Positions 16,629 to 22,877 of a DNA stretch of 22,877 bases are shown in pieces. Both the position numbers and the translations under genes were made by a program. Numbering within the stretch: the first letter of the stretch is position 1; the number at the start of each line of letters is the position of its first letter. The DNA is taken from positions 1-22,877 of the forward strand of contig SLGR01000227.1 of assembly GCA_007136585.1 (NCBI GenBank). Reading direction: 5' to 3'. The notes beneath the pieces are model-generated. The model made no database searches and had not been told where the DNA came from. It worked only from the letters and a program-made list of their open reading frames with translations. Source of the stretch: Candidatus Sumerlaeota bacterium. Lineage in GTDB: Bacteria; CG03; SLGR01.

Positions 16629-16642
16629 AAAATTGTTAAATT
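16615..16642 (+). promoter_or_regulatory. Sigma-70-type promoter for ppdK
   Basis: TTGACA at 16615-16620, inside the last codons of the DUF167 gene, is followed by a 16-nt spacer and TAAATT at 16637-16642 (4/6). The predicted start near 16649 yields a leader of about 38 nt with AAGGAG (16677-16682) 5 nt before the ppdK ATG. The AT-rich gap contrasts with the GC-rich coding flanks. Confidence 0.6.
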
Positions 16643-16687
16643 AGTTGAAGTCTTGCCGGAAAAGGTAATCAGAAATAAGGAGTAGAA

Positions 16688-19417
16688 ATGGCTAAGAAGA
16701 AAAAACACGTTTATTTTTTCGCTAAAGGAAACACGGAAGGTTCAGCGAAGATGAAGGAGCTTCTGGGTGGTAAGGGGGCTAACCTGGCGGAGATGACCAG
16801 TATAGGGCTTCCGGTTCCTCCTGGGTTCACTATATCCACGGAGACCTGCGCCGAGTTTTACAGCGCGGGCAGGAAATGGCCCCAGGGGCTGGAGAAAGAG
16901 GTTGACGAGGCCATAGCAAAACTTGAGACAGCCACCGGCAAGAGTTTCGGCTCGGGAGATAACCCGCTTCTGGTATCTGTGCGCTCCGGGGCAGCCGTAT
17001 CAATGCCGGGTATGATGGATACAGTCCTTAACCTGGGCCTTAACGAGAAGACCCTTGAATCTCTCATTAAGAAAACCGATAACCCTCGCCTGGGATGGGA
17101 TGCCTACAGGCGGTTCATACAGATGTTCGGTGACGTTGTTATGGGAATGTCCAATCACGATTTTGAAGAGGTTCTCGAGTCTGTAAAGAAAAAGGCCGGC
17201 GCGGAACTGGATACCCAGCTATCTGTTGAGGATCTGCAGGAAGTTGTAAAGAAATACAAGGCGCTTTACAAAAAACATACAAAACAGAACTTCCCCACAA
17301 ACCCGAAGACCCAGCTGAAAAAATCCATTGACGCCGTATTTAACTCCTGGAATAACCCCCGGGCCTTAAAGTACAGGCAGATCAACGATATCAAGGGCCT
17401 TATCGGAACAGCTGTTAACGTCCAGACAATGGTCTTTGGAAATATGGGTCCGACCTCCGGCACGGGGGTCTGTTTTACACGTAACCCCTCCACGGGCGAG
17501 AACAAGTTCTACGGTGAGTTCCTTATGAACGCCCAGGGCGAGGACGTCGTAGCCGGGATACGCACCCCGGAACCCATAAAAGATCTCTCAAAAGAGATGC
17601 CCGCGGCCTACAAGGAGCTTGTGCAGATCAGGGAAAAACTTGAAAAACATTATAAGGATATGCAGGACCTGGAGTTCACCATAGAGGAAGAGAAACTCTA
17701 CATACTCCAGACCCGTACGGGTAAACGCACCGCTCACGCTGCCGTAAAGATGGCGGTGGATATGCTGAAGGAGAAACTGATAAACGAGAAGACAGCGGTT
17801 ATGAGGGTAAAGCCCGACGATCTTGATCAGCTCCTTCACCCGATGTTTGATTCAGAGAGCGAGAAGAAGGCTAAGAAACTCGGGAAGGGCCTTCCGGCCT
17901 CACCGGGGGCCGCGACGGGCCAGGTGGTCTTTGACGCCGATACCGCCGAGGAATGGGCCGAAGACGGAAAGACCGTCATATTATGCCGGATAGAGACCAG
18001 CCCGGAGGATATAGGCGGGATGAACGCCGCAAAAGGAATACTTACCTCCCGGGGAGGTATGACATCCCACGCCGCGGTTGTGGCAAGGGGGATGGGTAAA
18101 TGCTGCGTTGCCGGGGCCGGCGGGATCGTTATTGATTATAAGAAGAAATCATTCAAAGCCGGGGACGCCACCGTAAAGCAGGGCGACTGGATCAGCCTTA
18201 ACGGCTCCAGCGGTGTAGTCTATGAAGGAAAAATAGATACCGTAAAGCCCAAGCTTCACGGAAACTTCGGCAAACTTATGAAGACAGCCGATAAGTTCCG
18301 CCGTCTGGGTGTTAGGACAAACGCCGATACCCCGAAAGACACAGCCGTTGCGGTGGAGTTCGGGGCCGAAGGCATAGGTCTTACCCGTACGGAGCATATG
18401 TTCTTTGAAGGCGACAGGATCATCAGTTTCAGGAAACTCATCCTGGTCGCTGATACGGTAAAAGATCTCAGGGCAAGGATTGCGGAAACGGATGATAAAA
18501 AAGAGAAAGCCGCTCTTGAGAAGAAACTCGAGGAGCCCCTGAAGCAGTACAATGAGGCGCTGAAGGAGCTTCTTCCCCTGCAGAGGAAGGATTTTGAAGG
18601 TATCTTCAAGGAGCTTAAAGGGCGCCCCTGCACTATAAGGCTGCTGGACCCGCCTCTTCACGAGTTCCTTCCCCAGGACAGTAAAGGCCAGAAGGAAATG
18701 GCCCGGATAATGGGTGTTAAGGAGTCGGTGATAAAGGCCAAGGTTGAACAGCTCCACGAGTTCAACCCGATGCTGGGGCACCGCGGATGCCGCCTGGGAC
18801 TTACATATCCGGAGATATCGGCTATGCAGATAAGGGCCATAATGGAGGCCGCGGCCAACGTCAAGAAAAAAGGGATACGGGTCAAACCCGAGATAATGAT
18901 ACCGCTTATAGGCCACGTTGAAGAGCTAAGGATAGCAAGAGAGCAGGCCGAAGAGGTAATTGCGGAAGTCTTAAAGAGGAGAAAGCTCAAGAAAAACTCC
19001 ATACCCTACCTTATAGGGACTATGATAGAGATTCCCAGGGCGGCTGTCACCTCTGACCAGGTGGCTGAGGAAGCCGATTTCTTCTCATTCGGAACAAACG
19101 ACCTGACCCAGATGGGGTGCGGGTTCTCCCGGGATGACGCCGGGAAGTTCCTCGGGGAGTACGTTGAGATGGGAATCTACGAGAAGGATCCTTTCATGGT
19201 CCTTGACCAGGACGGTGTGGGTCGCCTTGTGGAGACTTCCTGTAAACTTGGGAGGAAAACAAAGAAAGATATCAAGCTCGGCATATGCGGAGAGCACGGG
19301 GGAGAGCCCTCATCGGTAGCCTTCTGCCATCGCACCGGTCTTGACTATGTCTCCTGTTCCCCCTACAGGGTCCCGATAGCGAGGCTTGCCGCCGCTCAGG
19401 CCGCTATATCAAAATAG
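16688..19417 (+). CDS. ppdK: Pyruvate, phosphate dikinase
   Basis: This 909-residue cytoplasmic enzyme interconverts pyruvate, ATP and Pi with phosphoenolpyruvate, AMP and PPi. It can run in the gluconeogenic or the PPi-using glycolytic direction. The N-terminal ATP-grasp domain shows GGKGANLAEM (28-37) and SVRSGAAVSMPGMMDTVLNLG near 98-118. The swivelling phosphohistidine domain holds GGMTSHAAVVARGMG with His461. The C-terminal TIM barrel ends with GICGEHGGEPSS and a CSPYRVPIARLAAAQ tail. Length matches bacterial PPDK (~880-900). The SD AAGGAG is strong. Its own promoter and a dedicated terminator suggest high, independent expression. PPDK is often central in anaerobes that use PPi. Confidence 0.97.
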   Translation: MAKKKKHVYFFAKGNTEGSAKMKELLGGKGANLAEMTSIGLPVPPGFTISTETCAEFYSAGRKWPQGLEKEVDEAIAKLETATGKSFGSGDNPLLVSVRSGAAVSMPGMMDTVLNLGLNEKTLESLIKKTDNPRLGWDAYRRFIQMFGDVVMGMSNHDFEEVLESVKKKAGAELDTQLSVEDLQEVVKKYKALYKKHTKQNFPTNPKTQLKKSIDAVFNSWNNPRALKYRQINDIKGLIGTAVNVQTMVFGNMGPTSGTGVCFTRNPSTGENKFYGEFLMNAQGEDVVAGIRTPEPIKDLSKEMPAAYKELVQIREKLEKHYKDMQDLEFTIEEEKLYILQTRTGKRTAHAAVKMAVDMLKEKLINEKTAVMRVKPDDLDQLLHPMFDSESEKKAKKLGKGLPASPGAATGQVVFDADTAEEWAEDGKTVILCRIETSPEDIGGMNAAKGILTSRGGMTSHAAVVARGMGKCCVAGAGGIVIDYKKKSFKAGDATVKQGDWISLNGSSGVVYEGKIDTVKPKLHGNFGKLMKTADKFRRLGVRTNADTPKDTAVAVEFGAEGIGLTRTEHMFFEGDRIISFRKLILVADTVKDLRARIAETDDKKEKAALEKKLEEPLKQYNEALKELLPLQRKDFEGIFKELKGRPCTIRLLDPPLHEFLPQDSKGQKEMARIMGVKESVIKAKVEQLHEFNPMLGHRGCRLGLTYPEISAMQIRAIMEAAANVKKKGIRVKPEIMIPLIGHVEELRIAREQAEEVIAEVLKRRKLKKNSIPYLIGTMIEIPRAAVTSDQVAEEADFFSFGTNDLTQMGCGFSRDDAGKFLGEYVEMGIYEKDPFMVLDQDGVGRLVETSCKLGRKTKKDIKLGICGEHGGEPSSVAFCHRTGLDYVSCSPYRVPIARLAAAQAAISK

Positions 19418-19445
19418 TTTAAACCGGCGGAGTATAAAAACAGAG

Positions 19446-19490
19446 AACCTGCGGGTACCGGAATCTCCGGGTCCCGCAGGTTTCTTTTTT
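19446..19490. terminator. Bidirectional terminator between convergent ppdK and prfC
   Basis: AACCTGCGGG (19446-19455) pairs with CCCGCAGGTT (19473-19482), with an inner CCGG/CCGG pairing (19458-19461 with 19467-19470). On the plus strand it runs into TTTCTTTTTT. On the minus strand the downstream sequence is CTCTGTTTTTATA, so it can stop prfC transcription as well. Confidence 0.92.
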
Positions 19491-19507
19491 CAGGGCTTAT
19501 TCCGGTT

Positions 19508-21133
19508 TTAGAGACTGCTTCCGGAAGGAGATTCCAGCAGCTTCACTTCGGGGTTTTCCCCGGCAAAATGTTCGGCTGACCAGGTCTCGGAAAAAAGGAT
19601 TACCCGCCGGCCGAGCGAGTCCCGGCCAATTGCCGCCCCGTATGGGATAGCCTCTTTTAACTCTTTTTTCGAAACCCCGGTCTCAACCCATCTCAGGCAT
19701 TTCCAGGGCATCGTCTCAAGTTTTGATTCAGCCCCGTACTCCTCCCGGAGCCGGTACTGCAGAACTTCAAACTGAAGCGGGCCCACCGCCCCCAGAAGGG
19801 GAAGGGGATCCGGGTGGTCTGGAAGGGTGAAAGCCTGCACCAGGTCTTCGGCAAGGAAATGCTCTATCCCCTTACGGAAAGATTTGTAATTTGACGGCGC
19901 GGGGTTTCGGATGAAAGCAAAGTGCTCCGGGGCAAAACGCGGGATCTCATTGTAGATTATATCTCCTGAAGTGCTCAGGGTATCCCCCGCTTTGAAATCA
20001 TCCCTGCTGACAAATCCTACTATATCCCCGGGGTAGGCTGTATTTAAGGTCTCCCTGCGGTTTCCGAAAAGGTTGTGCGAGTTTGAGAGCCGGATCTCCC
20101 TGCCCAGCCTCTGATGGCGCATTTTCATTTCCCGGTCGAATTTTCCGGAACAGACACGCATAAAAACCATCCTGTCCCGGTGCCGGGGGTTCATATTAGT
20201 CTGCACCTTGAATACAAAACCCGAGAACTCCGGGCTCTCTATGCTTACCGGCCCGTTTTGCGCTGAGCGCGGAGTAGGCGGAGTGGAGAAGTTAAGGAAA
20301 TTTTTAAGCAGAAGTTCAACCCCGAAGTTATTCAGGGCGCTTCCGAAGAAAACAGGTGAGACTATCCCCGCCCGGACAAGTGACCGGTCAAAACTTCCGG
20401 CGACAGTATCCAGAAGCTCCACTTCCTCGCGGAGTTTTCCGTAAAGCTCCTCTCCAACGATCTCTTCTGCTCTGCTGTCTCTAAGGCTGTGCACCGAGAC
20501 CGGTGCCCTGTACTGTCCGCTGGGTGTTCTTTTAAAGAGATGAATACTGTTCTCAAGCCTGTCATAGATACCCCTGAAATCTCGTCCTCCGCCTATAGGC
20601 CAGGTGACAGGGAAAGCCTGCAATCCGAGAATGTTCTCAAGCTGGTCAATAAGTCCCAGGGGATCCCTCGGGGGAAGGTCCATTTTATTTATAAACGTGA
20701 AAACAGGGATCCCCCGTCTGCCGCATATATGGAAAAGTTTGCGAGTCTGGGATTCTATGCCTTTCCCGGCGTCAATGACCATAACCGCGGCGTCAGTTGC
20801 CATAAGGACCCTGTAGGTGTCTTCCGAGAAATCCCTGTGCCCGGGGGTATCCAGGAGGTTGAGTTTGAACCCGTCATACTCAAACCGGAGAACAGTGGAC
20901 GAGACAGAGATTCCCCGTTTCTTCTCAAGCTCCATCCAGTCTGATGCGGTATCCCGCTGGGCTTTTTTTGCCGTTACCGAGCCAGCCAGGGTTACGGCTC
21001 CCCCGTAAAGAAGGAGTTTCTCTGAAAGGGTGGTCTTCCCGGCATCGGGATGAGATATTATGGCAAAGGTCCGCCTCCGCCGAGCCTCTTTCAGTATCCC
21101 GGCACTTTGTGTATTTAAATCCGTTCTATTCAT
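19508..21133 (-). CDS. prfC: Peptide chain release factor 3
   Basis: RF3 is a 541-residue translational GTPase that recycles RF1/RF2 from the ribosome after termination and contributes to quality control. G motifs are visible: SHPDAGKTT (27-35), the switch region with RGISVSSTV, DTPGHRDFSEDTYR, and NKMD. The overall pattern (DWMELEKKRGIS, PVTWPIGGGRDFRG, PVFFGSALNNFGVE, TNMNPRHRDRMVFMRV, APEHF, GAVGPLQFEVLQYRL) matches RF3 rather than EF-G. The start at 21133 precedes the RRRTFAIISHPDAGK block by about 18 residues; no clear Shine-Dalgarno is seen. It lies downstream of the PP-loop gene on the same strand, separated by 146 nt with promoter-like sequences, and converges on ppdK. Confidence 0.96.
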   Translation of the reverse strand: MNRTDLNTQSAGILKEARRRRTFAIISHPDAGKTTLSEKLLLYGGAVTLAGSVTAKKAQRDTASDWMELEKKRGISVSSTVLRFEYDGFKLNLLDTPGHRDFSEDTYRVLMATDAAVMVIDAGKGIESQTRKLFHICGRRGIPVFTFINKMDLPPRDPLGLIDQLENILGLQAFPVTWPIGGGRDFRGIYDRLENSIHLFKRTPSGQYRAPVSVHSLRDSRAEEIVGEELYGKLREEVELLDTVAGSFDRSLVRAGIVSPVFFGSALNNFGVELLLKNFLNFSTPPTPRSAQNGPVSIESPEFSGFVFKVQTNMNPRHRDRMVFMRVCSGKFDREMKMRHQRLGREIRLSNSHNLFGNRRETLNTAYPGDIVGFVSRDDFKAGDTLSTSGDIIYNEIPRFAPEHFAFIRNPAPSNYKSFRKGIEHFLAEDLVQAFTLPDHPDPLPLLGAVGPLQFEVLQYRLREEYGAESKLETMPWKCLRWVETGVSKKELKEAIPYGAAIGRDSLGRRVILFSETWSAEHFAGENPEVKLLESPSGSSL

Positions 21134-21182
21134 TATTTTCTTAAGTATCCGCCTGTTCTTATTCCGTAAATTTAAATTTATT

Positions 21183-21216
21183 GATATAACAGCTTCAGTG
21201 AAATCCGTAAATTATA
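21183..21216 (-). promoter_or_regulatory. Candidate promoter(s) for prfC
   Basis: On the minus strand TTTACG (21211-21206) is followed by a 17-nt spacer and TATATC (21188-21183); both hexamers match consensus at 4/6. An overlapping perfect TATAAT (21216-21211) has no good -35. The 146-nt gap is AT-rich, which supports a promoter here, but the exact element is uncertain. Confidence 0.4.
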
Positions 21217-21279
21217 AAAGCAGGGTTAATATGGTAGTTATAAGGGCGGAAAAATCAAGGGGCGGTATTAAGAGAGCCC

Positions 21280-22344
21280 TCAGCCTCTAAGTCTTTTTAA
21301 TTCCTCAGAGCTAAGGTTGAGCTTTTTCATACAGTATTTTTTCTCTTTCCGCCATAACAGCCTGAGCCTGATAAGAGCCCTTACAGTTGCCATTGCGGTA
21401 AGGGCCTTTAATTTTGAGGTTTCTTTCCTCCGCACTTTCTCCGACCACCTGTCTTCCCAGGTGTAATAGGAATCCTTGAAAATGTCTATATAGGGCATAA
21501 ATTTGGTTAAGGGACAGTTTGTAGTTTCCGTTCTCACTTTACCAGAAGGCGTCAGTTCAAGTTTTAAAACTTCTTTTTTAACTTTTTCCGGAGAACCCGG
21601 GTATCCGGTTATATGGTATGGGAAAATAACTCTGGGAAACTCTGCCCCGGGGAAATTCTTTGGGTTAAAGAAATAAGATTCTTCTGCCCTGTCAAAAATT
21701 GAATTATTAGAAGGGGTATCAGGCATAAACCCTTTCCCGGTTATTAGTTCTTCGGGCACCTCGTAATACCCCATAAATCTTTCTATAGGGGTCAGCGCTA
21801 TAAAAACTGCCGGTATTCCGCGGTTTATCGCTTCCTTTATAAGCACGCTCCAGGTAAGGCATATGCAGTTCGTGCATATAAAAAACCGGGTAAATACACC
21901 CCGGGGCAGATTTTTCAGGGATTTTTCTATGATATCTTCGGCTACGGCTGGACTGACAATGATATGGTCAACTCCCAGTTTCTTAGCCGCATATTTTGAG
22001 TTTTCAAGGGCGGCCTGATTTATAAACCCGTTATCTATGGTCACCGCCAGGGGCCTGAGGCGCATCTCAACCAGCTGATGCAGCATATAAACGCTGTCCT
22101 TCCCCCCGCTTAACTCTAAGATACAGTTATAACTGTCCTCTCTTTTTCTCAGGCGTTCAATAAGCGCAAAAAAATCATTTCTCGCTTCTTCCGGGTTTGA
22201 AAAACCGGAGCTCATATTACCTGTTCTTGAGTTCCAGTTGCAGGCATATGCATTCGTATTGCAGTAATTGCATATCCCTTTCCGGTCTAACTTAACACCC
22301 GGGAAAGTATCCGGAAGTATACATTTTTTACATCTTGTGGACAT
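21280..22344 (-). CDS. PP-loop ATP pyrophosphatase, related to N-acetyl sugar amidotransferase (WbpG-like) family
   Basis: This 354-residue protein has an N-terminal zinc-ribbon-like segment (Cys5-x2-Cys8 and Cys25-x2-Cys28, CKKCILPDTFPG ... ICNYC). The PP-loop SGGKDS (79-84) places it in the adenine nucleotide alpha-hydrolase superfamily. Further cysteines occur at FFICTNCICL and TTNCPLTKF. This architecture resembles WbpG/LpsA-type enzymes that use glutamine-derived ammonia (from HisH/HisF-like partners) to amidate surface sugars. No such partners and no polysaccharide genes are visible here, so another adenylation or thiolation chemistry is possible. The C-terminus is basic. A promoter-like sequence precedes it. 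The start has no obvious Shine-Dalgarno. Confidence 0.75.
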   Translation of the reverse strand: MSTRCKKCILPDTFPGVKLDRKGICNYCNTNAYACNWNSRTGNMSSGFSNPEEARNDFFALIERLRKREDSYNCILELSGGKDSVYMLHQLVEMRLRPLAVTIDNGFINQAALENSKYAAKKLGVDHIIVSPAVAEDIIEKSLKNLPRGVFTRFFICTNCICLTWSVLIKEAINRGIPAVFIALTPIERFMGYYEVPEELITGKGFMPDTPSNNSIFDRAEESYFFNPKNFPGAEFPRVIFPYHITGYPGSPEKVKKEVLKLELTPSGKVRTETTNCPLTKFMPYIDIFKDSYYTWEDRWSEKVRRKETSKLKALTAMATVRALIRLRLLWRKEKKYCMKKLNLSSEELKRLRG

Positions 22345-22385
22345 TAAAAGTACTTAAAATTCCTTAACCATATTTTATAATCATT

Positions 22386-22415
22386 ATTATAGGCTATTTA
22401 ATATGGAAAATACAA
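22386..22415 (-). promoter_or_regulatory. Candidate promoter for the PP-loop gene
   Basis: On the minus strand TTGTAT (22415-22410, 3/6) is followed by an 18-nt spacer and a perfect TATAAT (22391-22386). The predicted start near 22379 leaves a leader of about 35 nt before the ATG at 22344. The flank is strongly AT-rich compared with the genes. Confidence 0.5.
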
Positions 22416-22452
22416 GTGCTGCATGCGTTTTAGAGGTAAGAAAAATTTATAG

Positions 22453-22485
22453 CAGGTAATGGAAACATCAGGCGCAACCTGTAAA
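22453..22485. promoter_or_regulatory. Upstream copy of CAGGT-N19-ACCTGTAAA inverted repeat
   Basis: CAGGT (22453-22457) and its inverse ACCTG (22477-22481) are separated by exactly 19 nt, and the right arm continues as ACCTGTAAA. The same arrangement recurs 77 bp downstream around the lipoprotein promoter. It lies between the two divergent promoters and may be an operator half of a regulated pair. Confidence 0.4.
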
Positions 22486-22528
22486 ACCCCACTGGAATGT
22501 TATTTATGGGAGGTGAGTTAAGATAGTA

Positions 22529-22562
22529 ACAGGTGTATGGTTTATGCTATAATACCTGTAAA
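22529..22562 (+). promoter_or_regulatory. Extended -10 promoter bracketed by CAGGT-N19-ACCTGTAAA
   Basis: TGCTATAAT at 22545-22553 is a perfect extended -10 (TGnTATAAT); the -35 position (22525-22530) has no match, as allowed for this promoter class. CAGGT (22530-22534) and ACCTG (22554-22558), again 19 nt apart, flank the -10 tightly. A protein bound there would block RNA polymerase. The predicted start near 22560 gives a leader of about 54 nt. Confidence 0.6.
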
Positions 22563-22587
22563 TTAAATAGGCGGAAACCTGACCCGG

Positions 22588-22606
22588 CCTGTGAAAACAG
22601 GAGGAG
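22588..22606 (+). promoter_or_regulatory. Hairpin with GAAA tetraloop overlapping the ribosome-binding site
   Basis: CCTGT (22588-22592) pairs with ACAGG (22597-22601) across a GAAA tetraloop (GNRA type). The right arm includes the first bases of the strong Shine-Dalgarno AGGAGGAG (22599-22606), which sits 7 nt before the ATG. The element may modulate ribosome access; five base pairs alone give modest stability. Confidence 0.45.
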
Positions 22607-22613
22607 AAATCTT

Positions 22614-22877
22614 ATGAGAAAAATATGGCCAGCCGGATTTTGTTTAATGCTCTTGACAGGGTGTGGGGTCTCAGGAGTAAATGGTTACAGAGAGGTTTTA
22701 ACAGGCAAGGTTAATTCCTGTATGGAGTACGTGATAAACAGACAATGGGAGAGAGTTTCCGATATGATGGAATCTACCAGGACCCGTGAGCCCCTTTCCC
22801 GGCAGGATAGAATAGAGGCTTTTAAATTCCAGTTTGACAGGACGGATCACAGTATAGAAAGTTACGAGATCGCGGAT
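22614..22877 (+). CDS. Putative lipoprotein, N-terminal part (3' end outside window)
   Basis: The 88 codons visible before the right edge are open and start at an ATG with a very strong Shine-Dalgarno. A short signal peptide ends in the lipobox LLTGC (Cys17), predicting lipid anchoring in the envelope. After it come a Gly/Ser-containing linker and a soluble stretch with an EYVINRQWERVSDMM segment, suggestive of an amphipathic alpha/beta domain of the NTF2-like or DUF4878 type; that comparison is only an impression. This region uses fewer GGG and CTT codons than the central operon. The family cannot be assigned without the rest of the gene. Confidence 0.7.
   Translation, partial: MRKIWPAGFCLMLLTGCGVSGVNGYREVLTGKVNSCMEYVINRQWERVSDMMESTRTREPLSRQDRIEAFKFQFDRTDHSIESYEIAD

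Larger units (their letters stand above)
22345..22613. other. Divergent intergenic region (269 bp)
   Basis: This is the longest non-coding stretch in the window, between the minus-strand PP-loop gene and the plus-strand lipoprotein. It is AT-rich and holds a promoter for each direction, two CAGGT-N19-ACCTG elements and the hairpin over the lipoprotein ribosome-binding site. A 20-codon open frame (22459-22521) lies between the promoters but lacks a convincing ribosome-binding site. No tRNA or recognised riboswitch was found. Confidence 0.8.

Noticed and set aside
22451-22515. Possible cobalamin-type riboswitch, suggested by GGCGC and CCCCACTGG words
   Set aside because: The remaining core boxes and helices of that class are missing, and the segment lies upstream of the best promoter rather than in the leader.
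22459-22521. 20-codon open frame (possible leader peptide) in the divergent intergenic region
   Set aside because: No convincing ribosome-binding site, no run of one regulatory codon, and it ends upstream of the extended -10 promoter, so it would not be on the lipoprotein mRNA.
1-22877. Hidden defence, toxin-antitoxin, phage or mobile element
   Set aside because: No transposase, integrase, toxin-antitoxin pair, direct-repeat boundary or CRISPR repeat was seen; nearly all sequence is accounted for by conserved housekeeping genes.

Overview
The window is a dense, almost fully coding stretch of a bacterial chromosome, with two partial genes at its edges. No mobile element, CRISPR array, rRNA or tRNA was seen. 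The organism is probably a diderm: two lipoproteins with clear lipoboxes are present. It uses two-subunit glycyl-tRNA synthetase, a probably non-discriminating AspRS and pyruvate phosphate dikinase. Its codon use is unusual, with ATA dominating for Ile and AGG frequent for Arg. Gene content and order are reminiscent of uncultured lineages such as Omnitrophota, but that assignment is an inference from gene style and no search was run.

Layout, left to right. (1) 2-82 is the tail of an unidentified gene, followed by a strong terminator at 119-161. (2) 239-1906 is a Na/Pi cotransporter-PhoU fusion with its own promoter. (3) A TTGACA/TAAAAT promoter at 1935-1963 starts hisS-aspS-LysM lipoprotein. 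(4) After a 90-nt gap comes phoH-[7TM-HD]-ybeY-[dgkA-PAP2]-CNNM1-CNNM2-[REC-MBL]-recO-glyQ-glyS-DUF167. All are on the plus strand, most neighbours overlap, and several overlaps are 35-67 nt. (5) ppdK has its own promoter and ends at a bidirectional terminator (19446-19490) shared with the convergent prfC. (6) prfC and a PP-loop ATPase are on the minus strand. (7) A 269-bp divergent intergenic region separates the PP-loop gene from a lipoprotein that runs off the right edge.

The central operon joins translation and RNA quality (hisS, aspS, glyQS, ybeY, phoH), DNA repair (recO), envelope and lipid-carrier recycling (dgkA-PAP2, LysM lipoprotein), cation transport (two CNNM proteins) and probable cyclic-nucleotide signalling (HD protein, REC-MBL). 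It is mostly a housekeeping cluster rather than an island.

The features most worth a second look are these. The 22.4-22.6 kb intergenic region has two equally spaced CAGGT-N19-ACCTG elements, one bracketing an extended -10 promoter, and a GAAA-loop hairpin over the ribosome-binding site. YbeY lacks the usual third metal-ligand histidine. The PgpH-type HD protein lacks the extracellular sensor domain. There is an orphan REC-MBL response regulator. hisS appears nearly leaderless.
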